Assembly: GCA_965199555.1 (NCBI GenBank)
Contig: CBDASJ010000012.1
Coordinates: 186,001-250,000 of the forward strand
Direction: 5' to 3'
DNA from: LMUY01 sp965199555
Lineage (GTDB): Bacteria > Pseudomonadota > Alphaproteobacteria > Acetobacterales > Acetobacteraceae
Length of the DNA: 64,000 nucleotides
Below, piece after piece: positions 25,056-32,718 of this stretch. Positions within the stretch are counted from its first letter, which is position 1. Each line of letters begins with the position of its first letter. The notes under the pieces are model-generated. The model did not search any database. It saw only the letters and a program-made list of their open reading frames with translations, and was not told where the DNA came from. The position numbers and the translations under genes are program-made.

Positions 25056-25766
25056 ATGGCACTCAACAAACGGTTCGAGACGGCGAAGGATGCTTTGGCG
25101 GGGCTGCTGCACGACGGGATGACGATCATGTCCGGGGGGTTCGGCCTGTGCGGCATCCCGTCCGTGCTGATCGAGGCGATCCGCGAGTCGGGGGTGAAGG
25201 ACCTCACCGTCATCTCCAACAATGCCGGCGTGGACGATGCCGGGCTGGGGCTGCTGTTGGTCACCCGGCAAATCCGCAAGATGATCAGCTCCTATGTCGG
25301 GGAAAACGCCACCTTCGCCCGGCAATACCTGGCCGGTGAGCTGGAGATCGAGTTCAACCCGCAGGGCACGCTGGCCGAACGCATCCGCGCTGGCGGCGCC
25401 GGCATCCCTGCCTTCTACACCGCGACCGGCGCCGGCACGCAGATCGCCGAAGGCAAGGACGTGCGGCAGTTCAACGGCCGCGACTACATCATGGAAACCG
25501 GCCTGGTGGCGGACCTGGCGATCGTCCACGCCTGGAAGGGCGACCCGGAAGGCAACCTCGTCTACCGGATGACGGCGCGCAACTTCAACCCGATCATGGC
25601 GACCGCCGGCACCGTGACGGTGGCACAGGTGGAGGAGATGGTGGAACTGGGGGCGCTGGACGCCGACGCCATCGTCACCCCCGGCATCTTCGTGCAGCGC
25701 ATGGTGGCGGTGCCCGGTGTGGACAAACGGATCGAGCAGCGCACCGTCCGCAAGCGCGCGGCCTGA
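25056..25766 (+). CDS. scoA: 3-oxoacid CoA-transferase subunit A
   Basis: The 236-residue alpha subunit of succinyl-CoA:3-ketoacid CoA transferase starts MALNKRFETAKDALAGLLHD. It carries the GGFGLCGIPSVLIEAI motif of CoA transferase family I. With ScoB it moves CoA from succinyl-CoA to acetoacetate, feeding ketone bodies or PHB breakdown products into metabolism. GAGGGG lies nine bases before the ATG, and another in-frame ATG at 25047 is less well placed. scoB follows after 14 bases. Confidence 0.93.
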   Translation: MALNKRFETAKDALAGLLHDGMTIMSGGFGLCGIPSVLIEAIRESGVKDLTVISNNAGVDDAGLGLLLVTRQIRKMISSYVGENATFARQYLAGELEIEFNPQGTLAERIRAGGAGIPAFYTATGAGTQIAEGKDVRQFNGRDYIMETGLVADLAIVHAWKGDPEGNLVYRMTARNFNPIMATAGTVTVAQVEEMVELGALDADAIVTPGIFVQRMVAVPGVDKRIEQRTVRKRAA

Positions 25767-25780
25767 AGGGGAGAACGAGC

Positions 25781-26425
25781 ATGGCATGGACCCGCGACCA
25801 GATGGCCGCCCGCGCCGCCCGCGAATTGCAGGACGGCTTCTACGTCAACCTCGGCATTGGCATCCCGACGCTGGTGGCCAACCACATCCCCGACGGTGTG
25901 TCGATCCAGCTGCAAAGCGAGAACGGCATGCTGGGCATGGGTCCCTTCCCGTATGAGGGGGAGGAGGACGCGGACCTGATCAACGCCGGCAAGCAGACAG
26001 TGACCAAGCTGCCCACCACCTCCTTCTTCGACAGCGCGCAATCCTTCGGCATGGTGCGCGGCGGCCACATCGCCTTGTCGATCCTGGGCGCCTTGCAGGT
26101 GGCCGAGAACGGCGACCTGGCGAACTGGATGATCCCGGGCAAGATGGTGAAGGGCATGGGCGGTGCCATGGACCTGGTCGCCGGCGTGCGGCGCGTCGTG
26201 GTGCTGATGGAACACGCGGCCAAGGACGGCACGCCCAAGATCCTCAAGGCCTGCAGCCTGCCGCTGACCGGCGCCGGGGTGGTGAACCTGATCGTGTCCG
26301 ACCTCGCGGTGTTCGACGTGGCCCGCCCCGGCCTGACGCTGGTGGACAAGGCGCCGGATGTGAGCGTGGACGAAATCCGCGCCAAGACGGAGGCCGCCTT
26401 CACCGTGCACCCCAACCTGGCCTGA
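25781..26425 (+). CDS. scoB: 3-oxoacid CoA-transferase subunit B
   Basis: The 214-residue beta subunit starts MAWTRDQMAARAARELQDGF and holds the catalytic glutamate E47 in SENGMLGMGPFP, which forms the glutamyl-CoA intermediate. GIGIPTLVANH and the GGAMDLVAGV segment are family I features. It has a purine-rich GGGGAGAACG before the ATG. It forms the functional heteromer with ScoA encoded just upstream. A tRNA-Ala gene follows 60 bases later. Confidence 0.94.
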   Translation: MAWTRDQMAARAARELQDGFYVNLGIGIPTLVANHIPDGVSIQLQSENGMLGMGPFPYEGEEDADLINAGKQTVTKLPTTSFFDSAQSFGMVRGGHIALSILGALQVAENGDLANWMIPGKMVKGMGGAMDLVAGVRRVVVLMEHAAKDGTPKILKACSLPLTGAGVVNLIVSDLAVFDVARPGLTLVDKAPDVSVDEIRAKTEAAFTVHPNLA

Positions 26426-26485
26426 CGATGCCGGGTTGATGTCCGCGTGACGGCAGCGTAAGACGCGGCCTCCGCACTGCGGGAT

Positions 26486-26561
26486 GGGGCCATAGCTCAG
26501 TTGGTAGAGCGCCTGAATGGCATTCAGGAGGTCAGGGGTTCGACTCCCCTTGGCTCCACCA
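26486..26561 (+). tRNA. tRNA-Ala (anticodon GGC)
   Basis: A complete 76-base cloverleaf including an encoded CCA end. The acceptor GGGGCCA pairs with TGGCTCC and contains the G3-U70 wobble that identifies alanine tRNA. The anticodon stem CCTGA/TCAGG encloses ATGGCAT, giving anticodon GGC. The T-arm is GGGGTTCGACTCCCC. A hicAB module lies immediately downstream, a common position for acquired DNA, but no repeat of the tRNA 3' end is seen in the window. Confidence 0.97.
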
Positions 26562-26692
26562 TATCGGTAACAGCCGGTTGTGCGCCTAATTGCTGTACAA
26601 GTCTGTTTATCTACCAGCTACGGATCTGCAAAAGCCCGTCTCCAAGAGCCTAGCGGCTTTGTTGTTAGCGGCGGATGCACCAGTGTTCCAGA

Positions 26693-26944
26693 ATGAATGA
26701 CCTGCTCGATCGTATGCAAAGGAACCCGGCCGGGGACTGGACCATAAAGGACATCAGAGTCATCTGCCGCCAACATGAAGTTGCATGTGACCCGCCGACT
26801 GGGGGCGGTGGCCATTACAAGGTCCACCACCGTTCACAGCCGACAATCCTGACGATCCCCTATAACCGTCCGGTCAAACCGGTCTATATACGCGGTTTGG
26901 TAAAGTTCCTCCGGGCAGTAGGAGCAAGCAATGACTCCATCTGA
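26693..26944 (+). CDS. hicA: HicA-type toxin (type II toxin-antitoxin)
   Basis: The product of about 83 residues reads MNDLLDRMQRNPAGDWTIKD and later GGGGHYKVHHRSQPTILTIP, with the conserved catalytic His in GGxHYK, and PVKPVYIRGLVKFLRAV. These define HicA, a small double-stranded RNA-binding-fold mRNA interferase. The exact start is uncertain, as an in-frame ATG at 26675 would add six residues and neither has a strong Shine-Dalgarno. It overlaps hicB by 14 bases. Confidence 0.85.
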   Translation: MNDLLDRMQRNPAGDWTIKDIRVICRQHEVACDPPTGGGGHYKVHHRSQPTILTIPYNRPVKPVYIRGLVKFLRAVGASNDSI

Positions 26945-27152
26945 TTATTTGGTGATCGTACAACACCTCACCGCCGCAGATGGTGGCGGGTTTGCTGCGT
27001 ATGTGCCCGATCTGCCGGGTTGTATTTCCGATGGTGAGACTCCGGAGGAGGCACAAGCCAACGTGCTCGGGGCCATTGCGGAGTGGATTGCAACTGCGGA
27101 ACTGGCCGGGATGGCCGTTCCACTGCCGACTGCGCAGAAGGCGTACGCGTAG
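26931..27152 (+). CDS. hicB: HicB-type antitoxin
   Basis: The 73-residue protein starts MTPSDYLVIVQHLTAADGGG and contains AYVPDLPGCISDGETPEEAQ, the HicB partial RNase H-like fold. It lacks an obvious C-terminal DNA-binding domain, so this is the short form. Its overlap with hicA implies coupled synthesis and neutralisation of the toxin. GTAGGAG upstream serves as a ribosome-binding site inside hicA. Confidence 0.87.
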   Translation: MTPSDYLVIVQHLTAADGGGFAAYVPDLPGCISDGETPEEAQANVLGAIAEWIATAELAGMAVPLPTAQKAYA

Positions 27153-27403
27153 CGCTTCGCCGTGCTCCGCGTTTCCTTCGTCCCCGCGATCCAATCGCCC
27201 CACACGGGGACCAGCAAAGCTGAAGCAGCGAACCGGGCATGCGCCGCCTGCGGTAAGCGGCGTGCCAGCGTGTGGTAGCTGACTCCCCGCTACCGCAGCG
27301 GTAAGCGGAAGCGTGTGGAGCGCTTGTTCCACCATCGTTTGCCGAACGAGCGTTTGGCTTCCGCTGACGAGACTCGCCGCGTTTCCGAATAGGAGGTATC
27401 GCC

Positions 27404-28243
27404 ATGCCCATCATTGCCGTGATCGCACCGGGTGCCATGGGCGCCGGGATCGGCGCGCGCCTGGTGGAGGGCGGGGCGGAGGTTTGGACCGTGTTGGCTG
27501 GCCGCAGCCCGGCGAGTGTCCACCGCGCGGACGCATCCGGCATGCGGGGTGTCGATATGCGGCAGGTCGGCGAGGCCGAGATCATCCTGTCCATCGTGCC
27601 GCCCGGGGAAGCGCTGGGGTTGGCGCGGTCGCTGGTGCCCATGCTGCGCGATGCGGCGCGCAAGCCGCTTTACGCCGACTGCAACGCCGTCAGTCCGCAA
27701 ACGGTGCAGGCGGTCGCGGCCGAGCTGGGCACGACCGGCGCCCGGTTCGTGGATGCCGGTATCATCGGCGGGCCGCCGAAGCCGGGCACGCCCGGGCCGG
27801 TGCTCTACACCTCCGGTCCGGACGCGGCCGCGCTGGATGTGCTGGCCCAGCATGGCGTGCGGGTGAGCGACCTGCACGGCCCCGTCGGTGCGGCGTCCGG
27901 GCTGAAGATGAGCTATGCCGGGATCACCAAGGGCCTGACGGCGCTGGCCGCCGCGATGATGCTGGCGGCCACCCGGTTCGGCGCCGCCCCGGCGCTGGCG
28001 GCCGAGCTCGCCGCCAGCCAGCCGGACCTGCTGAAATTCGCCACCCGTTCCGTGCCGGACATGTATCCGAAGGCGTATCGCTGGGTCGCCGAGATGCAGG
28101 AAATCGCGGCGTTCGCTGGCGAGGACGTGGCGGCGCGCGACCTCTACACCGCCATGGCCGCGTTCTACGAGCGGCTGGCGCAGGACGCGGCCGGGCCAAG
28201 GCAGGAGGTTGGCGCGCTCGACGGCTTCCTTGGGCGATCCTGA
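27404..28243 (+). CDS. NAD(P)-dependent dehydrogenase with DUF1932 domain
   Basis: The 279-residue protein has an N-terminal Rossmann domain (MPIIAVIAPGAMGAGIGARL) and a helical DUF1932 C-terminal domain (GLKMSYAGITKGLTALAAAM, where the Lys of the K-x-x-x-N/A-type helix is the likely acid/base). It belongs to the beta-hydroxyacid/6-phosphogluconate dehydrogenase superfamily. The substrate is unknown. AGGAGG lies nine bases before the ATG. The preceding 250-bp gap holds no gene but has two near-copies of GCGGTAAGCGG...GCGTGTGG around 27250 and 27298. Confidence 0.85.
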   Translation: MPIIAVIAPGAMGAGIGARLVEGGAEVWTVLAGRSPASVHRADASGMRGVDMRQVGEAEIILSIVPPGEALGLARSLVPMLRDAARKPLYADCNAVSPQTVQAVAAELGTTGARFVDAGIIGGPPKPGTPGPVLYTSGPDAAALDVLAQHGVRVSDLHGPVGAASGLKMSYAGITKGLTALAAAMMLAATRFGAAPALAAELAASQPDLLKFATRSVPDMYPKAYRWVAEMQEIAAFAGEDVAARDLYTAMAAFYERLAQDAAGPRQEVGALDGFLGRS

Positions 28244-28288
28244 GCGATCTTGGCAGGGGGCACTGGGAGCGCTACAGAGCATGCGTGT

Positions 28289-28590
28289 GTCCGCGTAGCT
28301 CAGCAGGATAGAGCACAGGATTCCTGATTAGCCGTAATTGGGCGTCGCGCATGGAAACGGTGCGGCGGAACCGCTCAAAGTCGGGGAACGCTACGGTGCG
28401 CGTGCACCTTGCCGATCCCGAGCCAAGCCCGTGCCGAAAGGCCGGGAAGGTGTAGAGACTGGATGGGTGGCGCCTAAGGGCTTCGGCCTAGGGTGAAGGG
28501 ACAGTCCAGACCACGAACGCCCGGTGGGCGGCGGCGAAAGCCGAAGTGGTATGAATCCTGGGGCCGTGGGTTCGAATCCCGCCGCGGACA
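28289..28590 (+). tRNA. tRNA-Arg (anticodon CCT) interrupted by a group I intron
   Basis: The 5' exon 28289-28325 gives acceptor GTCCGCG, D-arm GCTC/GAGC, anticodon stem CAGGA and loop TTCCT. The 3' exon 28554-28590 gives AA, stem TCCTG, T-arm GTGGG/CCCGC and acceptor CGCGGAC with discriminator A. Joining them yields a perfect 74-base cloverleaf with loop TTCCTAA and anticodon CCT, plus a CCA that is not encoded. The acceptor, D, anticodon and T stems all pair. The 228-base intron sits directly after the anticodon. Confidence 0.95.
28326..28553 (+). ncRNA. Self-splicing group I intron (IC3-like) in tRNA-Arg
   Basis: The intron begins after the exon T28325 and ends with G28553, the expected terminal omega-G. 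P1 forms as CCTGATT (28323-28329) pairing with AATTGGG (28336-28342), placing the required U-G wobble at the 5' splice site. Core elements in order are P-like AAAGTCGGGGAACGC (about 28377-28391), Q-like CCGAGCCAAGC (about 28418-28428), R-like GTGTAGAGACTGGAT (28450-28464) and S-like AGGGACAGTCCAGA (28497-28510). The AGACTGG and CAGTCC strands build P7. The core closely resembles the Azoarcus tRNA-Ile intron as I remember it. There is no internal reading frame. Confidence 0.93.
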
Positions 28591-28610
28591 TGCTTTGGCG
28601 GTGCCGGCCG

Positions 28611-29009
28611 TCAGTGCCCGGACGCCGAAACGCGCAACGTCGCCCGCCCGGCCAAGACGTCTGCCGCCCGGGACACGTCGTTCGCCTTCAGGTTCATGCA
28701 GGTCGTCATCGCGGCGTATTTGAAGTCTGCCAAGGCCAGGGCTTCCCCCTCACTGATCGCGGCTACCGCGTAGGATCGGTCCCAGGGGGCGGTGGCGCCG
28801 ACGCGCCGGGCCATGACGTCCTCGAACGCCGGGCGGTCCAGGCGGGCGGGCAGCCTTTGGCACAGCATGGCCAGTTTCACGGCGGTGACGGCTTCAACCA
28901 TCTTGGGACGGCCTTCGACCAGCCAGTCGGACACGTGATCCTTGTCGGCAGCGGCAGGGGTCAACATCGCGACGCTTAGCAGAAAGGCCAATGCTGCCAC
29001 CCGTGCCAT
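28611..29009 (-). CDS. Secreted hypothetical protein
   Basis: The 132-residue protein has a signal peptide in residues 1-21 (MARVAALAFLLSVAMLTPAA, with cleavage near AAA-D). The mature part has two cysteines (AMLCQRL and TTCMNLKAND) that could form a disulfide. No family is recognised. It lies 90 bp downstream of ilvE on the same strand and convergent with tRNA-Arg. Its last codons end 20 bases from the tRNA. Confidence 0.62.
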   Translation of the reverse strand: MARVAALAFLLSVAMLTPAAADKDHVSDWLVEGRPKMVEAVTAVKLAMLCQRLPARLDRPAFEDVMARRVGATAPWDRSYAVAAISEGEALALADFKYAAMTTCMNLKANDVSRAADVLAGRATLRVSASGH

Positions 29010-29099
29010 GGACCCACGCCCTCAGCTACCCACCATCTGCTTCGAGGTTGAACCGAAACGTTTAACCAGGGGTTAACGGCGCGTGCCGCGGAGACTGCC

Positions 29100-30179
29100 T
29101 TACTCCGCCTTGGGGATCGCCGCCGTCCAGGCATGCGGGTCGTTGGTGGTGCCGTATTGGATTGCGGTGATCGCGTCGTACAACCGCTGGGTCAGGTCGC
29201 CGATCGCGCCGCCGTTGATCGTCATCCGGGTGTCGCCGTAGCCGAGTTCGCCCACCGGCGACACCACCGCGGCGGTGCCGGTGCCCCACATCTCGGTCAG
29301 CCGGCCTTGCTTGTGGGCCTCGACCACCTCGTGGATGGAGATCGCCCGTTCCTCTGCCGGCACGCCCCAATCGCGCAGCAATTGCAGGACGGAGTCGCGG
29401 GTGATGCCATCCAGGATGGTGCCGTTGGTCAGCGGCGGCGTGACCACGGTGTCGCCCAGGCGCAGCATGATGTTCATGGTGCCCACCTCGTCCAGGAACT
29501 CCCGCCGGCGGCCGTCCAGCCACAGCACCTGGGTGTAGCCCTGCTTTTCCGCTTCGCGCGCCGCATACAGGCTGGCGGCGTAGTTGCCCGCCGTCTTGGC
29601 CGCGCCCAGGCCGCCCGGCACCGCCCGCACGTGCTGGTCGGTGGCCAGGATCTTCACCGGGTTGAGCCCCTCCTTGTAGTAGGCGCCGACCGGGCTGAGG
29701 ATCACGTAGTACAAATAGCGGTGCGACGGGTGCACCCCCAGGAAGGTCTCGGTCGCGATCACCGTCGGCCGGATATAAAGCGCCGTGCCGCGCTTGGACG
29801 GCACCCAGGCCTGGTCCACCTCCACCAGGGCGCGGATGGACTGCTCCACCACCACCGGGTCGAGCGGCGGGATGCACAGCAGGTCGCAGGATCGGTTCAG
29901 CCGGGCGGCATGCTTGTCGCCGCGGAAGATGCGCACCTGGCCATCGGCGCCGCGAAACGCCTTCAGCCCGTCGAACACCGCCTGCGCGTAGTGCAGCACG
30001 CAGCAGGCCGGGTCCATCGTGAAGGGCGCGTAGGGAACGATGCGGCCGTTATGCCAGCCCCGGTCCGTCTCGTACTCCATCATGAACATGTGGTCGGTGA
30101 ACACCTCGCCGAAGCGGAGCGTGTCGTCGGCCGGGCGTGCCTTGGGGGTCGTGGTGCGCGTGACCGGGAAGCTGTGCAT
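29100..30179 (-). CDS. ilvE: Branched-chain amino acid aminotransferase
   Basis: IlvE is the PLP enzyme for the last step of Val, Leu and Ile synthesis. The 359-residue protein has the class IV lysine at K195 in GAAKTAGNYAASL and the FLDEVGTMNIM segment, with EMWGTGTAAVVSPVG near the C-terminus. This is the longer ilvE-II subtype. The start MHSFPVTRTTTPK at 30179 has GGAG upstream, and the open frame to 30296 lacks similarity. It is divergent from the FAH-family gene. The 260-bp gap between them contains no gene that I can support. Confidence 0.93.
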   Translation of the reverse strand: MHSFPVTRTTTPKARPADDTLRFGEVFTDHMFMMEYETDRGWHNGRIVPYAPFTMDPACCVLHYAQAVFDGLKAFRGADGQVRIFRGDKHAARLNRSCDLLCIPPLDPVVVEQSIRALVEVDQAWVPSKRGTALYIRPTVIATETFLGVHPSHRYLYYVILSPVGAYYKEGLNPVKILATDQHVRAVPGGLGAAKTAGNYAASLYAAREAEKQGYTQVLWLDGRRREFLDEVGTMNIMLRLGDTVVTPPLTNGTILDGITRDSVLQLLRDWGVPAEERAISIHEVVEAHKQGRLTEMWGTGTAAVVSPVGELGYGDTRMTINGGAIGDLTQRLYDAITAIQYGTTNDPHAWTAAIPKAE

Positions 30180-30439
30180 GCGGCGTCTCCAAGCGGGCTC
30201 GATAAGGATGGGGGTGGCCGAGGGCGGAGCGTCCCTGGGCCGGCCCGGCGCGACCCGACGGCCGACGATCATGAACCAGGCAGCCGCCGCCGACAATCGC
30301 CGGTGCCATGCCGAGAACGCCCCGGCCTATGCGTTGTGCTGCCGCTCGTGCAGGGTTATGCCGCGTCTGCATACCGAGCTGCCGATACGCACCCACGCGA
30401 GGCGTCCCACCGGTTACGAATGATCAAGAGGAGACACGC

Positions 30440-31270
30440 ATGCGCTTGATGAGCTTCGAGTTTGAGAACAAGGCGTCCTGGGGCGTCGTGGACGGCGACT
30501 CCGTCGTGGACCTCGGCAGCAAGGCGCCCAGCCTGCGCGCCGCGCTGCCGCAGCTTGCCCAGCTCGGCGCCGCCACCTCCGGCCAGCCGCGGCATGCGCT
30601 GTCCGCGGTGACGTTCCTGCCGGTGATCCCCGACCCGGAGAAGATCATCTGCATCGGCCTGAATTACCTGACCCATATCCTGGAAGGGGGCCGCGAGCCG
30701 CCGAAGCAGCCGACCATCTTCACCCGCTGGGCCAACAGCCAGGTCGGCCACGGCCAGCCCATCCTGCGCCCCAAGGTGTCGGAGACGCTGGATTTCGAGG
30801 GCGAGCTGGCCGTCGTCGTTGGCAAGAAATGCCGCCACGTGACGGAAGCGGACGCGATGTCGGTGGTCGCCGGCTATAGCTGCTACAATGACGGCTCGAT
30901 CCGTGAGTGGCAGCGCCACAGCACCCAGTTTGGCCCGGGCAAGAACTTCCCGGCGACAGGTGGCTTCGGCCCCTATCTGGTGACGCCAGACGAGGTGGGC
31001 GACGTCGCCTCCGCCAGCCTGGTGACCCGGTTGAACGGGGAAGAGGTGCAGCGGGCCACGATCGACGACCTGGTGTTCACCATCCCGAAGCTGATCCAGT
31101 ACTGCTCCACCTTCACGGAGCTGATGCCCGGCGACGTGATCATCACCGGCACGACGGGAGGCGTCGGAGCGTACCGCACGCCGCCGCTGTGGATGAAGCC
31201 GGGCGACACCGTCGAGGTGGAGATCACCGGCGTCGGCACGCTGCGCAACCCGGTGGCGCAGGAGGCCTGA
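30440..31270 (+). CDS. Fumarylacetoacetate hydrolase (FAH) family protein
   Basis: The 276-residue enzyme has the FAH C-terminal catalytic fold. Key segments are KIICIGLNYLTHILEGGREP, LDFEGELAVVVGKKCRHV with metal-binding Glu residues, and TGTTGGVGAYRTPP. The family cleaves or decarboxylates acylpyruvate-like compounds or hydrates dienoates in aromatic or sugar-acid breakdown. The exact substrate is not evident from context. AGAGGAGA lies before the ATG at 30440. Its neighbour, an MFS carrier, is convergent. Confidence 0.88.
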   Translation: MRLMSFEFENKASWGVVDGDSVVDLGSKAPSLRAALPQLAQLGAATSGQPRHALSAVTFLPVIPDPEKIICIGLNYLTHILEGGREPPKQPTIFTRWANSQVGHGQPILRPKVSETLDFEGELAVVVGKKCRHVTEADAMSVVAGYSCYNDGSIREWQRHSTQFGPGKNFPATGGFGPYLVTPDEVGDVASASLVTRLNGEEVQRATIDDLVFTIPKLIQYCSTFTELMPGDVIITGTTGGVGAYRTPPLWMKPGDTVEVEITGVGTLRNPVAQEA

Positions 31271-31310
31271 GAAACAACGGCCGTGTCCCGCACGGGGCGC
31301 GGCCGCCAGG

Positions 31311-32564
31311 CTACGGGCGAAGCTCCGGCACCTTCATGAACACCCACACCAGGTTGATCGTCAGCAGCGTGGCGGTCACCAGGAACACCCAGTTGAGGCC
31401 GGCCGTGGCCGCGATCAGCCCGCCGGAAAGCGGGCCCACCGAGCCGCCGAGGAACATCGCGGACGCGGTGACGCCGTAGACCAGGCCGCGATCGCCGGGC
31501 GCGGCCAGCCGGCCCACCAGGGCGTTGGCCGTCGGCAGGATGCCGCCCACGAACAGCCCGAGCCCGAAGCGCGCCACGACAAAGGCCCAGTAGCTGCCCA
31601 CGAAGGCCTGCGGTGCACTGGCCAGCGCCGCCCCGCCTAGGCAGATCAGCAGCACCCGGCGGTAGCCGATGACGTCGCTCCGCCGCCCAAGGAAGGGCGA
31701 CGCGATCAGGTCCGCCACGCCCGTGATGGAAAAGGCGATGCCGCCCAGCGTCGCCAGGTCCGGCCGCGGGCCGGTCAGGTGCGCCACGTAAAGCGTCACC
31801 ACTGGCTGCACCGCCTGCACCGCGAACTGGGCGAGCAGCAAGACCACGAACAACGGCAGCAACCCGGGCGAACGCGACAGGATGGCGAAGCTCCGCCCCG
31901 GGGACAGCGCGCGGCTGCCGGCCGCCGGCGGCTTGTAGTTTTCCCGCACCAGCCGCAGCGCGGCCACGCCGCACACCAGGCACACGACGGAAGTGAACAT
32001 GAAGGGCGCGCGGTAGCTGCCGGTCAGGTCGGCGATGGCGCCGCCCACCAGCGGCCCGATCAACGTGCCCACCAACTGGCCGGTGCTGAGCCAGCCAAGC
32101 GCGTAGCCGATGCGCCCCGGCGGCACCTGGCTGGCAATCAGGGTGATGGCGGCGGCGTTGAACCCGGCGAACGCCCCCATCAGCGCCCGCAGCCCGAGCA
32201 GCTGCCACGGCGTTTGCACCACGCTCATCAACGCCATGAACAGGCAGATCGCGAAGCAGGAGCGCAGCACCATCAGCTTGCGCCCTCGTCGGTCCGCCAC
32301 CCTGCCCCAGAACGGTGACACGAAGGCGGCGATGAACGGCGTGACGGAGGCCAGCCCGCCCGCCCAAACGTCGATCGCCGCGGGGTCGTGCACGCCCAGC
32401 ACCGGCAGGAAGAACGGCATGATGGGGCTCAGCACGGTGAACCCCACGTTCATGCCGAGCTGGATGCCGATCATCACCGTCAGCGTCCGTTTCCAGGTGG
32501 GCGACACCCCGGCGTCCTCGGCGGGCTCGGTGCCGGTCGGGTCGGGCTGCATGGCGGCTGTCAT
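31311..32564 (-). CDS. MFS transporter, multidrug-efflux-like
   Basis: The 417-residue protein has about twelve membrane helices. It carries the loop 2-3 motif FWGRVADRRGRKLMVLRSCF, and the second-half counterpart SPFLGRRSDVIGYRRVLL is also clear. This is the DHA1-like drug:proton antiporter type. The substrate is unknown. Start at 32564 (MTAAMQPDPTGTE) is chosen over the ATG at 32552, but neither has a strong ribosome-binding site. A longer open frame to 33191 is antisense to the glycoside-hydrolase-like gene and is not coding. Confidence 0.85.
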   Translation of the reverse strand: MTAAMQPDPTGTEPAEDAGVSPTWKRTLTVMIGIQLGMNVGFTVLSPIMPFFLPVLGVHDPAAIDVWAGGLASVTPFIAAFVSPFWGRVADRRGRKLMVLRSCFAICLFMALMSVVQTPWQLLGLRALMGAFAGFNAAAITLIASQVPPGRIGYALGWLSTGQLVGTLIGPLVGGAIADLTGSYRAPFMFTSVVCLVCGVAALRLVRENYKPPAAGSRALSPGRSFAILSRSPGLLPLFVVLLLAQFAVQAVQPVVTLYVAHLTGPRPDLATLGGIAFSITGVADLIASPFLGRRSDVIGYRRVLLICLGGAALASAPQAFVGSYWAFVVARFGLGLFVGGILPTANALVGRLAAPGDRGLVYGVTASAMFLGGSVGPLSGGLIAATAGLNWVFLVTATLLTINLVWVFMKVPELRP

Positions 32565-32718
32565 TCCGCCACGAATCGGCCGCACGCCGTCGATTGTAAA
32601 CCCATTCCCCGCCGCGGCGGGCTTCCCCGGCTTGACGTGCCGCTTCCGCAACCGCACCACGCGGCTTCGTTGCTGGCGCGCTCCAGTGACGCGCAGCCGG
32701 CAGCAGGGGGACCACGCG

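Noticed and set aside
26563..26674. Possible attachment site or integrase remnant after tRNA-Ala
   Set aside because: No repeat of the tRNA 3' end and no integrase fragment could be found within the window.
27220..27330. Near-repeats GCGGTAAGCGG...GCGTGTGG, considered as a CRISPR or iteron array
   Set aside because: Only two imperfect copies exist with no regular spacing or spacers. There is no cas gene anywhere in the window.
28493..28979. Overlapping open frames across the tRNA-Arg intron 3' part and beyond
   Set aside because: They cover structured RNA and the antisense of the secreted-protein gene, have no family match, and the tRNA/intron reading is far stronger.
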